The translations under genes were made by a program, and so were the position numbers. This document shows, in pieces, positions 1-10,384 of a stretch of 64,000 nucleotides of DNA. The notes under the pieces are model-generated. The model searched no databases and had not been told where the DNA came from. It saw only the letters and a program-made list of their open reading frames with translations. The stretch comes from JBBATK01 sp040398805 (GTDB lineage: Bacteria > Bacteroidota > Ignavibacteria > Kapaibacteriales > NICIL-2). The DNA lies in the NCBI GenBank assembly GCA_040398805.1, contig JBBATK010000006.1, forward strand, positions 58,188-122,187, in the 5' to 3' direction. Positions within the stretch are counted from its first letter, which is position 1. Every line of letters starts with the position of its first letter.

Positions 1-1800
1 GGCGGTGGCGGACGCAAGGGTCTTCGCATCCATCTCTTCTGCCGGTTGGCCGTTCACCGACACCCAGCCCTTGGTACCGTTCACGACGATCTCCTGACCA
101 CCGAACGGGGCTTTGAGCGACATGACCTTCTTGTTCGGCGCTTTCATCTTCCGATCCGACGAACCGTCGAACTCGCGTCCGCCCACGCTGATCTTCGTCG
201 CGACCGTCACATGCATGGTCTGGATGGCATCGAGTTTGTCTTTGCCGCCCATGGCCTTCTGGACAGAGCTCATGAGTTCATCCACCGACATATTCACCTT
301 TTCCATGTTATCGCCGATGGGCTTGAGGTCCAAATCGTACGTGAACACACGTCCGTACTTGGCAAGGATGGGGGCGATTTCCGGCGAACCGACGACGACC
401 ATGTACTGCTTATCGTCGCGCATGAATTGCGACGCCGCTCGTTGCGCATCGTAGGGAGAGTAGGAGGCCAGACGCTTCGCGTAGCCCTTGAGATACTCGG
501 GCGACATGCCGAGGTACTCGGCGTTCTGCAGGAGGCTTGCAACGAAGTCGCTGCGCTCGAAGGTCATGAGGTAGTTACCCAGCTCGTTCGTCCGCAGCGA
601 ATTGAACTCTTCGTCCGGTACGACCTCGTTCGCCACTTTACCGATTTCCCGCTTCAGGACCAGGATGGCCGAATCGGTGACGGCGTTGCGCACGTCCGCT
701 CCGGCGAAGAACCGGTTGAAGTACTTGCCTTGGGTGACGGCTGCGTACGGAGTGTAGGTGAAGGAATACGTCTCGCGAAGGGTCTTGAACAGACGTCCTG
801 CGAAGCCCGATCCCAGAACGCTCGTTGCGAGCGAGAACGGTTCGTACATCTCGTCCTTACGTCCGGGCACAAGCGCACAGGCAACGATGGAACTCTGCAC
901 GGATCCGGGTCGCTGAATGAAATACACGCCGCGCGGCATGGGCTTGGGAGCGGGCATCTGGGTCATGGTGAGCGGACTCGACTTCCAGTTGGCGAACGCT
1001 TTCTCCAACTGCGGAAGGATTTCGTTCATCGTCACGTCGCCCACCACCGTCAGGCATGCCTTGTTGTTCGGACGGACGTATTTCTCGTGGAAGGCGCGGA
1101 TGTCGGCAACGGTGATCTTCTTTACCGACTCCTCCGTCCGACGCTGCGCGTTCGGATGGTCCTTGCCGTACAGCGCATACCGGGAGAGGGCGCCGGCCAA
1201 GGCCATGGGGTTCGCCTTCTCCTGCTTGATGCCGGCAATGACCTGCGGAATGAGCTTCTCGAGCTCCTCCTTGGGGAACAACGGGTTCTGGATGACATCG
1301 GCAAAGATGCCGAGCATGAGGGAGTTGTGCTTCTTCAAACCATCGATACTCACGGTCATCAGCTCGCCTTGCGTGTTCGTACTGAGGTTCGCTCCGACAC
1401 TGTCGACAGCGCTTGACACTTCTGCAGCCGTGCGCTTCTGTGTTCCCTTGTAGATGAGGTTCGTCATCATGTACGACAGGCCCGCGCTGGGACCATCAAG
1501 GGTCTCACCGGCACCGATCTGTATGCGATAGGCAACGGTCGGCTGCTTGTGGTCTTCCACCACATACACTTTCAGACCGTTGGACAGGGTGGCTTCGCCG
1601 TAGCGCGGGAACTCGAACTCGCGCATCTCGCCCACACGGGGCTTCTTGCGGAAGTCGATCGCCGGCTTCACGACGGGGGTTTCCGCTGCCGGTGCGGCTG
1701 CCGGCGAGGGTTTGCTTTTCTTATCCGCGCTCTTCTTCTGCGCGGAGGCTTCGGTGCCGAGGAGCACAAGAAGACTGAATAGGAGAACTCGTGTTTTCAT
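1..1800 (-). CDS. M16-family protein, non-catalytic subunit with LolA-like tail (3' end off window)
   Basis: This gene reads leftward from ATG at 1800 and leaves the window in frame, so the C-terminus is missing (600 codons present). Residues 1-21 form a signal peptide ending ASAQ. Two M16 domains follow. At the place of the zinc site HxxEH, in the segment after GAGETLDGPSAG, the protein reads YMMTN, so it cannot bind catalytic zinc. The second M16 domain keeps the GRLFKTLRE..Y segment that supplies the Arg/Tyr pair in non-catalytic M16B partners. After about residue 500 a lipoprotein-carrier (LolA)-like segment begins (VSVNGQPAEEMD near the edge). The gene lies 93 bp downstream of a catalytic M16 gene on the same strand. 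The family's bacterial heterodimers suggest that the two products form one periplasmic peptidase; this is inferred. Confidence 0.9.
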   Translation of the reverse strand, partial: MKTRVLLFSLLVLLGTEASAQKKSADKKSKPSPAAAPAAETPVVKPAIDFRKKPRVGEMREFEFPRYGEATLSNGLKVYVVEDHKQPTVAYRIQIGAGETLDGPSAGLSYMMTNLIYKGTQKRTAAEVSSAVDSVGANLSTNTQGELMTVSIDGLKKHNSLMLGIFADVIQNPLFPKEELEKLIPQVIAGIKQEKANPMALAGALSRYALYGKDHPNAQRRTEESVKKITVADIRAFHEKYVRPNNKACLTVVGDVTMNEILPQLEKAFANWKSSPLTMTQMPAPKPMPRGVYFIQRPGSVQSSIVACALVPGRKDEMYEPFSLATSVLGSGFAGRLFKTLRETYSFTYTPYAAVTQGKYFNRFFAGADVRNAVTDSAILVLKREIGKVANEVVPDEEFNSLRTNELGNYLMTFERSDFVASLLQNAEYLGMSPEYLKGYAKRLASYSPYDAQRAASQFMRDDKQYMVVVGSPEIAPILAKYGRVFTYDLDLKPIGDNMEKVNMSVDELMSSVQKAMGGKDKLDAIQTMHVTVATKISVGGREFDGSSDRKMKAPNKKVMSLKAPFGGQEIVVNGTKGWVSVNGQPAEEMDAKTLASATA

Positions 1801-1893
1801 AAGTATTGAGAGAGTGTTTTTTCAAAAATTCAAAAAGGGTGATGGACCTGGGCCGAAGCCGGCATCGGCGGACTCGGCTCCGTGCGACGCATG

Positions 1894-3222
1894 TCACTTC
1901 TTGTCGGACGACGGCATGAACTGCATGACGACTCTGTCCTTGGTACCGAAGTACTTCTTGGCGACGCGTTGAAGGTCCTCGCGTGTGACCTTGTTGAAAC
2001 GCTCCATCTCGGTGTTCACGTAGTTGGTGTTGCCGAACATCGCGTAGGCATCGGCAAGGGCCATACCCATATCGAGCGAACCGCGCTTGCTTTGCACGAA
2101 CTTCGCCTCGGCGATGTTCTTCGCTTTCTTGAACTCTGCATCGGAGACGCCGCGGGCGATGACGCTGTCGATCTGCGCGTACATTTCCTGCTCCACGGCA
2201 TTGATATCCTTACCCGGTGCTGCGATGCCCACAAGGATGGCAGCGCCGGTCTTCTCCAGCGCGAACGGAAACACGGCGGCTTGGACGGCGAGCTGCTTCT
2301 CGTCCACCAGACTACGATACATACGGGAACTTTCACCGTTGGCCAGGATGTCCGTGAGCATGGACATGGCATAGCTGTCGGGATCGCCTTCGGCCACGCC
2401 GCGATATCCCACGAACACGGCAGGAAGTTGCGCCTTGTTGTCGTTGACGACTTCGCGCAGTTCGCCGCTCATGGCTTCAAGCTTCAGGGTCTCGCGTTGG
2501 ATGTCCGCGCCGCGGGTACGCGTGGCGTAGTACACATCGATGTACTCGCGGACTTCTTTGGGATCGAAGTCACCGCTGATACACAACACCGCGTTGTTCG
2601 GCACATAATACTTGTCGTAGAAATCACGGAACTCCTTGATGGCGGCAACGTCGATGTGCTGGGACGAACCGATAGGGGTCCAGGAGTACATCGACCCCCT
2701 GAACAGCTTGGAGAACATGCGCTCCGTCCATGTGCCATAGGGCTGGTTGTCATAGCGGCCTTTCCGTTCCTCCTTCACCACGCCACGCTGGGTTTCGACG
2801 CCGATGGTATCGATCTTCAGGTCGCGCATGCGCTGAGCATCGATCCACATGGCAAGCTGCAGGGCGTTGGACGGAACCTTGAAGTAATACACGGTCTTAT
2901 CGAACGATGTGAAGGCGTTGACTTCGCCACCGACACCGGAAATCATCTGTCCCACCTGACCACGCGGAATGGAGTCCGTACCCTCGAACATGAGGTGCTC
3001 GAAGAAGTGCGCGAAGCCCGTGCGAGCGGGGTCCTCGTAGCGACTTCCCGTGCGGTACTGCAACACGGTGGAGACGACAGGAGCGGAGTTGTCCTGGTGG
3101 AGGATGACGTGGAGTCCGTTCGGAAGGTCGAACTCCGTGAACGTTACGGGTTTGTAATTCTGTGCGAACGCACCGGTGCACAGAGCGACAAACGACAAAA
3201 GGAAGAGGCGTGAGACGCGCAT
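1894..3222 (-). CDS. M16 zinc protease, catalytic subunit
   Basis: The protein is a 442-residue insulinase-family metallopeptidase of the M16B type. A signal peptide (MRVSRLFLLS...TGAFAQ) sets the start at 3222; a longer frame exists upstream, but its extra 20 residues precede the natural signal sequence. The inverted zinc motif HFFEH is at residues 72-76, and the downstream third-ligand glutamate lies in VVKEERKGR. The second domain lacks a clear Arg/Tyr active-site pair, which the adjacent downstream gene supplies. That pattern fits a heterodimer of one catalytic and one non-catalytic chain, exported to the periplasm. The substrate is unknown. It is the first gene of a two-gene minus-strand operon. 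Confidence 0.93.
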   Translation of the reverse strand: MRVSRLFLLSFVALCTGAFAQNYKPVTFTEFDLPNGLHVILHQDNSAPVVSTVLQYRTGSRYEDPARTGFAHFFEHLMFEGTDSIPRGQVGQMISGVGGEVNAFTSFDKTVYYFKVPSNALQLAMWIDAQRMRDLKIDTIGVETQRGVVKEERKGRYDNQPYGTWTERMFSKLFRGSMYSWTPIGSSQHIDVAAIKEFRDFYDKYYVPNNAVLCISGDFDPKEVREYIDVYYATRTRGADIQRETLKLEAMSGELREVVNDNKAQLPAVFVGYRGVAEGDPDSYAMSMLTDILANGESSRMYRSLVDEKQLAVQAAVFPFALEKTGAAILVGIAAPGKDINAVEQEMYAQIDSVIARGVSDAEFKKAKNIAEAKFVQSKRGSLDMGMALADAYAMFGNTNYVNTEMERFNKVTREDLQRVAKKYFGTKDRVVMQFMPSSDKK

Positions 3223-3406
3223 GAACGATCCCAAAAATGTGAGGAAAATCAGCCGGCAAAAATACCATCGAGGTGGTTTCATCCCCTGCGGAGGACCGCG
3301 GTTCGGAGTGACATCCGGCGCCGTTTAGACGTATGAATCGATAATATGTTACATTGGGGTTCGCGAAATCATCGCATCCCCGTGTCCATCGTACGTCCGC
3401 ACACCC

Positions 3407-4495
3407 ATGCAGGTCACTTCCCTTCACGCACTTCTTCGTTCGGACCCGCCGCCGGAGATCGTCTTCCTGTTCGGAGAGGAGGATTTCCTTCTGGAGGAGG
3501 CGTACAACGACCTGATCCGTGCGATTGCGAAGAAGAGCGTCTCGGAGTTCGACGTGGATATGGTGGACGGCGAGGAGACGACGGCCGAGCATATCGTCAG
3601 CATGGCGTCGGCATTTCCCATGATGGGCGACCGCCGCTTGGTGGCCGTCAAGCACTTCGAAAAGTCCGTCGGGGGCAAACGCGCCAAACAAGCGGAGAAG
3701 TCACCCCTCGGCGCGTACATCACAGCGCCGGCGCCGCACACCACTCTGGTTCTGACGCTCACCCCGGGGTGTACGGCCAACGAGAACCTTAAAGGCGTTT
3801 CCTCTCTTTCAGGCTCCGGCAAGCAGGCGGAGAAGGCACAGGCCAAAATCAAGAAGCTGGGCTTCCCCTACAAGCAGCTGGTGGACCATGCGCAGTGGAT
3901 CGAGTTCCCGCGCCTGCCCGAAAGCGCTATCGCCACGTGGATTACGAAGCGCGTCCAAGCGCGAGCCAAGTCCATCAGTCCCGAGGCGGCGGAATTCGTC
4001 ATCGCACGATGCGGTACATCGCTACGAGAAATCGCGCAGGAGGTGGACAAGCTGGTGCTGTTCGTGGGAGATGCCGCAGAGGTGACGCTGGATGACGCCC
4101 TCACGGTGGTGGGAGAATCGCGGGAGTACAACGTGTTCGAGTTGCAGAAGGCCGTCGGAGAACGGGCATCGGCGAAGGCACTGACCATACTGGACCGCAT
4201 GATGCGAGCTGACCGACAGGAGATGCTCATCATCAGCATGCTCACACGGTACTTCCTTCAACTCTGGAAACTCCTCGATGCATCGAGCGCTCGCATGTCG
4301 TCGTTCGATATGGCGAAGGCGACGGGCATCAACTCCTATTTCATTCCCGAATACATGAGCGTGCTGCAGCGATACTCGGGTCCGCAGCTCGATAACGCGT
4401 TCTTCGCCCTGCGCGATGCGGACCGGCGACTGAAATCCGTCGGCGACGACCCGCTGATGATTCTGCAGCAGACCCTCATCCGTATCATGTCGTAA
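3407..4495 (+). CDS. holA: DNA polymerase III subunit delta
   Basis: The 362-residue product matches the clamp-loader delta subunit, which opens the beta sliding clamp during replication. The N-terminus reads FLFGEEDFLLEEAYNDLI, the characteristic delta opening (degenerate P-loop region in an AAA+-like fold without ATP hydrolysis). The middle contains RCGTSLREIAQEVDKL and the C-terminus LRDADRRLKSVGDDP...LQQTLIRI, both typical of HolA. Length is normal for the family. It is transcribed divergently from the M16 operon and convergently with leuS, with only 38 bp between the holA and leuS stop codons and no clear terminator in that gap. No Shine-Dalgarno sequence precedes the ATG, as for most genes here. 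Confidence 0.95.
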   Translation: MQVTSLHALLRSDPPPEIVFLFGEEDFLLEEAYNDLIRAIAKKSVSEFDVDMVDGEETTAEHIVSMASAFPMMGDRRLVAVKHFEKSVGGKRAKQAEKSPLGAYITAPAPHTTLVLTLTPGCTANENLKGVSSLSGSGKQAEKAQAKIKKLGFPYKQLVDHAQWIEFPRLPESAIATWITKRVQARAKSISPEAAEFVIARCGTSLREIAQEVDKLVLFVGDAAEVTLDDALTVVGESREYNVFELQKAVGERASAKALTILDRMMRADRQEMLIISMLTRYFLQLWKLLDASSARMSSFDMAKATGINSYFIPEYMSVLQRYSGPQLDNAFFALRDADRRLKSVGDDPLMILQQTLIRIMS

Positions 4496-4533
4496 AAAAG
4501 AAGCCGCACCGGCGAAGGTCACTGCCGCCGGCA

Positions 4534-7077
4534 TCAGCCGCAAAGGAAGTTCACGAGCTTGCCCGGAACGGCGATGACCTTCTTGATGTCCTTGCCGCTC
4601 AATTCCGCAGCTATCTGCTCATGCGCACGGGCGGCCGCTTCCATGGTCGCTGCATCGGCGTCCGCAGCCACGTTGAGCTTGGCACGGATCTTCGAATTGA
4701 TCTGGACGATGATTTCGATATGCGACAGCACGAGAGCCGCCTCATCGTAGTCCGGGAACGGCGCATACGTGATGCTTTCGTCATGACCCAGCGCGCTCCA
4801 AAGCTCTTCGGCCAAGTGCGGCGCGAACGGAGCAAGACAGACGGTGAATTTCTCCATCGCCTCGCGCGGCTTCTGCGCAGCGGGTGTGAACTCGTTGACG
4901 AAGGACATCATCTGCGCAACCGCCGTATTGAAGGAAAGGTTCGTGATGTCCTCGCCGATCTTCTTGATGGTCTGATGCAGCACGCGACGTTGGTTCTCCG
5001 TCATGGGGATGTCGACGACGTCGGGCGACAACGTGCGGTCTTCCGTCATCATCAGTCGCCATGCCCTGTTCAGGAAACGATGCACGCCTTCGATACCCTT
5101 GGTGGACCATGGCTTGGAGTCTTCCAAGGGACCCAGGAACATTTCGAACAGCCGCAACGCATCGGCGCCGTAATCGTGCACCACGTCGTCGGGGTTGATG
5201 ACATTTCCCAGCGACTTGGACATCTTCCGTCCGTCTTCGCCCAGGATCAATCCCTGATGGAACAGTCGCGCGAAGGGTTCCACGGTGCTCACGTGTCCGT
5301 AGTCGTACAACACCTTGTGCCAGAAGCGCGCATACAACAAGTGCAGGACCGCGTGCTCGGTGCCGCCCACGTACAGGTCCACGCCGTTCCCTTGCATCCA
5401 ATACCGTTCTTTGTCGCTGTCGCAGAACTTCGCGTCGTTATGGGGATCGATGAAGCGCAGGTAGTACCAGCACGATCCGGCCCACTGCGGCATGGTGTTC
5501 GTTTCGTACCGTGCCTTCTTGCCGGTCTTGGCATCGACAAAATTCACCCACGTATCCACGGTTGCCAGCGCACTCTCGCCGGTGCCGGAGGGCTTGAAGT
5601 CCTCCACATCCGGAAGCACGAGCGGCAGTTCGTCGAGCGACAGGGCACGCTTGGAGCCGTCGTCGAAGAACATGATGGGAACGGGCTCGCCCCAGTAGCG
5701 TTGACGTGAGAACAGCCAGTCCCGCAGTTTGAAATTGATGCTGCGCTTGCCGATGCCGGACGACTCCAGCCACTCGATCATGAGCTTCTTGGCGATGGCC
5801 GTCGGCTCTTCGTTCAAGGTGACATGACCATTACCCGAGTTGCAGCCGATTCCCTCGGCCGTGAACGCGGATGCGTGTACGTCCACCTCACTGCCGTCGG
5901 CGGGACGCACCACCTGCACGATCGGCAGGCCATAGGCGGTGGCAAAGGCATGGTCGCGCTCATCGTGACCGGGTACGGCCATGATGGCACCCGTGCCATA
6001 GTGAGCCAGCACATAGTCGGCGATCCACACGGGAACGGACTCTCCCGTTGCCGGATTCAACGCATATCCGCCGGTGAACACGCCCGTCTTCTCCTTGTTG
6101 AGCTCCGTGCGTTCAAGGTCGCTCTTCTCCGCCGCGGTCCTCCGATACTCGGAAACCGTGTCGCGGTACTCATCGGTGGTGATATCGTCCACGAACGGAT
6201 GCTCGGGCGACAGGACCAGATAGGTGGCGCCGAAGAGCGTATCGGGTCTGGTGGTGAACACCGTCACGGTGTCTTCCGTCCCCAACACGGGGAACGATAC
6301 CATGGCGCCCTCGCTCTTGCCTATCCAATGACGCTGCATCTCCTTGGTGCTGGGCACCCAATCCACCAGGTCCAGATCGTCGAGCAGTCGCTGCGCGTAC
6401 TTCGTGATGCGGAGCATCCACTGGCGCATTGGACGTCGTTCGACGCTGTATCCTTTCTCTTTCCACTCATCCACTTCCTCGTTCGCCAACACCGTTCCCA
6501 AGGCTTCGCACCAATTCACCGGAATCATGGCGATGTACGCAAGACGATGATCGTCCTTATACGACTCGACATCGGGACAGTCCCCCGGTATGGGGAGCTC
6601 CCCGATCGGACGCGCCCGTTGCTCCGTTTCATCGAACCAGGAATCGTACAGCAACGTGAACATCCATTGCGTCCACTTGTAATAGGCAGGATAGGTGGTA
6701 TTGACCTGGCGGGACCAATCGTAACTGAAGCCGAGCATCTTCAGCTGTCGCGTGAAGTTCTGCACGTTCTTCGCCGTTGCCGTAATTGGGTGGATGCCCG
6801 TATTCATGGAATAGCGCTCCGTGGGCAGGCCGAAGGCGTCCCACCCCATGGGATGCAGCACGTTGAAACCCTTCATGCGCTTGTAGCGGGCGATGATATC
6901 GGTAGCCGTGTATCCCTCGGGATGTCCCACATGCAGTCCGTCGCCGCTCGGGTACGGAAACATGTCCAGGACATAATACTTGGGCTTGGATTGATCGTCG
7001 GTCGTGGCGAAGGTGGAATGGTCCTCCCAATACTTCTGCCACTTCTTCTCGATGTCGTGAAACGGATACGATGACAT
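4534..7077 (-). CDS. leuS: Leucyl-tRNA synthetase
   Basis: The 847-residue class I aminoacyl-tRNA synthetase charges tRNA-Leu in the cytoplasm. The ATP-binding HIGH motif appears as HVGH at residues 49-52 after MFPYPSGDGL, and the second signature KMSKS is at about residue 618 (GRKMSKSLGNVINPD). The CP1 editing domain lies between them, and the C-terminal anticodon-binding and tail domains are complete. The length is slightly short of the E. coli enzyme but normal for this phylum. The gene stands alone on the minus strand, with a 444-bp upstream region shared with the divergent thioredoxin-like gene. No T-box or leucine leader peptide is evident. Confidence 0.98.
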   Translation of the reverse strand: MSSYPFHDIEKKWQKYWEDHSTFATTDDQSKPKYYVLDMFPYPSGDGLHVGHPEGYTATDIIARYKRMKGFNVLHPMGWDAFGLPTERYSMNTGIHPITATAKNVQNFTRQLKMLGFSYDWSRQVNTTYPAYYKWTQWMFTLLYDSWFDETEQRARPIGELPIPGDCPDVESYKDDHRLAYIAMIPVNWCEALGTVLANEEVDEWKEKGYSVERRPMRQWMLRITKYAQRLLDDLDLVDWVPSTKEMQRHWIGKSEGAMVSFPVLGTEDTVTVFTTRPDTLFGATYLVLSPEHPFVDDITTDEYRDTVSEYRRTAAEKSDLERTELNKEKTGVFTGGYALNPATGESVPVWIADYVLAHYGTGAIMAVPGHDERDHAFATAYGLPIVQVVRPADGSEVDVHASAFTAEGIGCNSGNGHVTLNEEPTAIAKKLMIEWLESSGIGKRSINFKLRDWLFSRQRYWGEPVPIMFFDDGSKRALSLDELPLVLPDVEDFKPSGTGESALATVDTWVNFVDAKTGKKARYETNTMPQWAGSCWYYLRFIDPHNDAKFCDSDKERYWMQGNGVDLYVGGTEHAVLHLLYARFWHKVLYDYGHVSTVEPFARLFHQGLILGEDGRKMSKSLGNVINPDDVVHDYGADALRLFEMFLGPLEDSKPWSTKGIEGVHRFLNRAWRLMMTEDRTLSPDVVDIPMTENQRRVLHQTIKKIGEDITNLSFNTAVAQMMSFVNEFTPAAQKPREAMEKFTVCLAPFAPHLAEELWSALGHDESITYAPFPDYDEAALVLSHIEIIVQINSKIRAKLNVAADADAATMEAAARAHEQIAAELSGKDIKKVIAVPGKLVNFLCG

Positions 7078-7521
7078 GGTGATCCTGCGCGATGAGGTGT
7101 GTGCACGAAACGTGCGGAATGTTGCGCTGCAAAACTACGAAACGGGGGTGGCAACGACGGAGGGAAGGAGGAATGCGGGATCGTGGCCTGAAGTGCCTCG
7201 TCGAACGGGTGCTTCCGGACGCGATAACGGGGCTTCGGACGGGAGGAACAATCCCCCCTCGAAAAGGTCGAGAGCCCCCCGAATTCGTGAATTCGCATTC
7301 AGAATAGAGCTTTTTTGGCGGGAATGCGTGCATACCCGTTCCGCAGACCGGAGGGGCGAAAAAAAGGCTTTGTCATTACGTCCCGACCGAGCATTTTACG
7401 CGGCAAAACCAGCTCGAAAAACACGGTTTCCGGCCTTCTCGGTGGAAACACTTGGGTCGGTTGCATCCATGAGGACGTTTTTGATTTCTGTTCTTATCTA
7501 TCACTTTTTTGGAGTTCTCGT
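7078..7521. other. Divergent intergenic region, no gene recognised
   Basis: These 444 bp separate the divergent starts of leuS and the T9SS thioredoxin-like gene and must hold both promoters. Short open frames exist, but none resembles a protein. A direct repeat of GAATTCG sits near 7280, and GGAG near 7511 precedes the rightward ATG. No riboswitch or RNA gene was recognised. Confidence 0.5.
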
Positions 7522-10112
7522 ATGAAGATACTTCGTACTCTATGTATCGCTGCACTTGTGTGTGTAGCGGGAATGTCCGTGAATGCGCAGCACCAGCGCA
7601 AGGTGCTGTTCGAGGAGTTCACGGCAATGACGTGTCCGCCATGCGCCACGTTGAAGCCTGCCGTTGAAGAGTTTGCGAAAACCGACAACGTCATCACGGT
7701 CACCTATCACCAGAACTACCCGGCTCCCGGCGATCCGTATAATGTTCTGGACAACAATGTGAACCGTGTCCGTCATGACTGGTACGGTGTTTCCGGCATC
7801 CCCACCTGTTTCATGAACGGTGTGCGGACCGGTAACTCGTTAGCAGCTTTCCGTTCCGAAGCGGCGAAGTACCTTAGCCAGCAGTCGCCGATTCTCATCA
7901 CGGTGACGGAAGACCGTTCCACGACACCGATCAAGGTGACGATCACGGTGAAGAACGACGGCACGCAGGATCTGAGCGGCGTCAGTCTCCATACGCAGGT
8001 CATCAACTACTACGCGGACCTTACCACTTACCCCGACGTGGTGAACAACGCGAACAAGCGTTACACGACCTTCGAATACTGCATCATGAAGGCGATGCCG
8101 ACCATCACCGGTCAATCCATCACCGTTCCCGCAGGTACGGAGAAGACCTTCTCCTACAGCTACTCGATCGGCTCCAACACGAGCCTTTGGACATCCCCCT
8201 ATGTCATCGCGTTCATCCAGAACATGACGACGAAGGAAGTCCTTCAAGCTGGCACGAGCTTCGATGCCATCTCCAAGAAGGTAGCGGTCTCCTCCGCGGA
8301 GAACCAGTTCATGATGACGGCGCGCAACAAGGCTGTCAAGAAGACGGTCACCTTGAAGAATGAAGGGAACAGCAGCATGACCGTCAGCGTCGACTTCGCG
8401 GCTACACCCGCAGTTCCTGCAGGCTGGTCGACACCGACCCTGTCGGCGAACAACGTCACGGTTCCCGGTAAGGGCACCGCAACGGTCGACATCATGTTCA
8501 ATACCACGGCTACGGGCGGATCGGTCTTCGGCACCGTCGTTGCGAAGCCTACCGGCGCAGGACTCAACCTTGAGTCGTCCTACGACTTCGGCTACGTAGC
8601 GGAAAACACCAAGTNNNNNNNNNNNNNNNNNNNNNNNNNNNNNNNNNNNNNNNNNNNNNNNNNNNNNNNNNNNNNNNNNNNNNNNNNNNNNNNNNNNNNN
8701 NNNNNNNNNNNNNNGGACTCAACCTTGAGTCGTCCTACGACTTCGGCTACGTAGCGGAAAACACCAAGTACTGCGTCCTCGCGGGTTACTCCCAGAAGGG
8801 TCTCGTCGATGCCTACACCATCCTCAACGGTCTTGCCAAGTACAAGAACGATGTCGCCTACGTCCCTGCCATGCAGACCGTATTCGATCAATTGGGTCAA
8901 GTGCCGTTCACGGCAGTCGTCTGCCCCGTGGACTTTGCGAACCGCGGTGCGTTCGTGAACGATCAGTTCGCCGGCATCGTCGCCGATATGTTCAACAGCG
9001 GCAAGCGCCTGGTATTCTACGGCGACGCAGCCCTCTACAACTCGATGATGGTAAGCTCAGCTCCTCAGGGCTGGAATTCGTTCTTCCGCGGCATCGGCCT
9101 GGCCGGACTGAACGCTGATCCCACCGCTCGTATCAACACCTCCACGGGTGCACCGATCGCCTTCAGCATCCGCGGTGTCGCCAATGATGACATCGGCAAC
9201 GGCGTTCTCTTGAACCTGAACTCATCGACAGCAGCCTTCAACTATTTCTCCGAGGATATCGCTATCGATAACTCAATCAACGGTATCAAGCCCTTCCTGT
9301 ACTACGACAACAACACAGCTACCAACGCTGCTGTCCGCCTGCAATCCGATGCGTCACGCGCAGTCATCCTCGGCTTCCCCATCGAGGCGATCGCTAACAC
9401 ATCCGCTCGCTCGGTACTGTATGGCAAGATCATGGATTGGGTGACGGCTGACATCACCGTTGTCAAGACACCGGATATCAAGATCACCGGAAACAGCGGC
9501 GAAACCGTCGATTTCGGTTCCGTTCAAGTGGGCAAGGACAAAACCCTCACCGCCGAGCTCAAGAACTCGGGCTCGGGCGATCTCACGATCTCCGCTGTCG
9601 ATGTGGATGCTGCATACAAGGGCTCGTTCGAAGTGACCTTGCCGAACGCCTTGCCTATGGTCATCGCACCGGGCGACAAGCGCGTCATCTCGATCAAGTT
9701 CAAGCCGACCAAGGAAGAAGACATCTTCACGACCTGCACGATCAAGTCCAACGCGAAGTCCGCTTCCGTTGACGGCGAGAGCTATCTCGGTATCAACGCC
9801 GTCGCTACCGCATCGACCTCCGTCGATCAAGGTACGAGCGGCGATGGCATGCTCAGCGTCGCTGCTGCTCCGAACCCGGCAAACGGCGTTTCCCGCATCA
9901 CCTACACCGTTGCAGGAACCACCCCGCAGAACGTCACCGTCTCGGTTGTCGACGCTCTCGGTACCACGGTTGCAACCCTTGCACAAGGCGTTGTTGCTCC
10001 GGGCGCGCATGTCACGCAGTTCAACACCGCAGGTATCGCTGCAGGTGCGTATAAAGTCGTTGTGCGCACAGGTGCATCCAGCAGCTTCATCCCGGTTGTC
10101 GTTGTGAAGTAA
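7522..10112 (+). CDS. T9SS-secreted Omp28/thioredoxin-like protein (split by false gap)
   Basis: A signal peptide (MKILRTLCIAALVC...VNAQ) starts at 7522, ten bases after GGAG. A thioredoxin-fold Omp28-like domain follows, with CPPC at residues 38-41. Next come beta-rich domains, including an ASH/choice-of-anchor-type segment (VDFGSVQVGKDKTLTAELKN). A T9SS type A sorting domain closes the protein (APNPANGVSRITY...AGAYKVVVRT). One hundred N at 8615-8714 interrupt the frame, but the 55 bp before and after the gap are identical. Removing the N and one copy gives a continuous 811-residue frame. It is a paralogue in layout of the gene at 42502-44910. It is probably a secreted or surface-anchored redox protein; the substrate is unknown. 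Confidence 0.88.
8615..8714. other. 100-N scaffold gap, probably artefactual
   Basis: This run of exactly 100 N is a placeholder of unknown size. The sequence at 8560-8614 is repeated exactly at 8715-8769 (55 bp), and both copies are in the reading frame of the same gene. The two contigs therefore overlap, and the gap very likely contains no DNA. Confidence 0.95.
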
Positions 10113-10151
10113 TTCCGTTGAGCGCTTCGCGCTCAGGTTTCTTCCGAACCG

Positions 10152-10186
10152 AAGCCGATTGATCGAAAGGTCAATCGGCTTTTTTA
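10152..10186 (+). terminator. Rho-independent terminator
   Basis: An 11-bp perfect stem (AAGCCGATTGA / TCAATCGGCTT) with an 8-base loop is followed by a T run. It lies 40 bp after the T9SS thioredoxin-like gene. A smaller hairpin (GAGCGC-TTC-GCGCTC, 10120-10134) lies between them. Confidence 0.92.
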
Positions 10187-10384
10187 TTTCCCGACGCCAG
10201 GAACCCGAGCAGTCACCGCACCACTCCGTTCATGTCCACCCGACGATCTCCAGCATTGGACATGTGTCGTCCTTAAGAAAAAAACTATTCCCCTTCCGCA
10301 GGGCCGCACCGCCACCTATCTTCGGCCGCTCGCTCCACCCGCCATTCCCGCTCGGCGTTCCTACCACCTTTCGGAAGTCCACTC

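Noticed and set aside
1882..3213. Long plus-strand open frame opposite the catalytic M16 gene
   Set aside because: Shadow; the minus strand encodes the HFFEH protease with a signal peptide.
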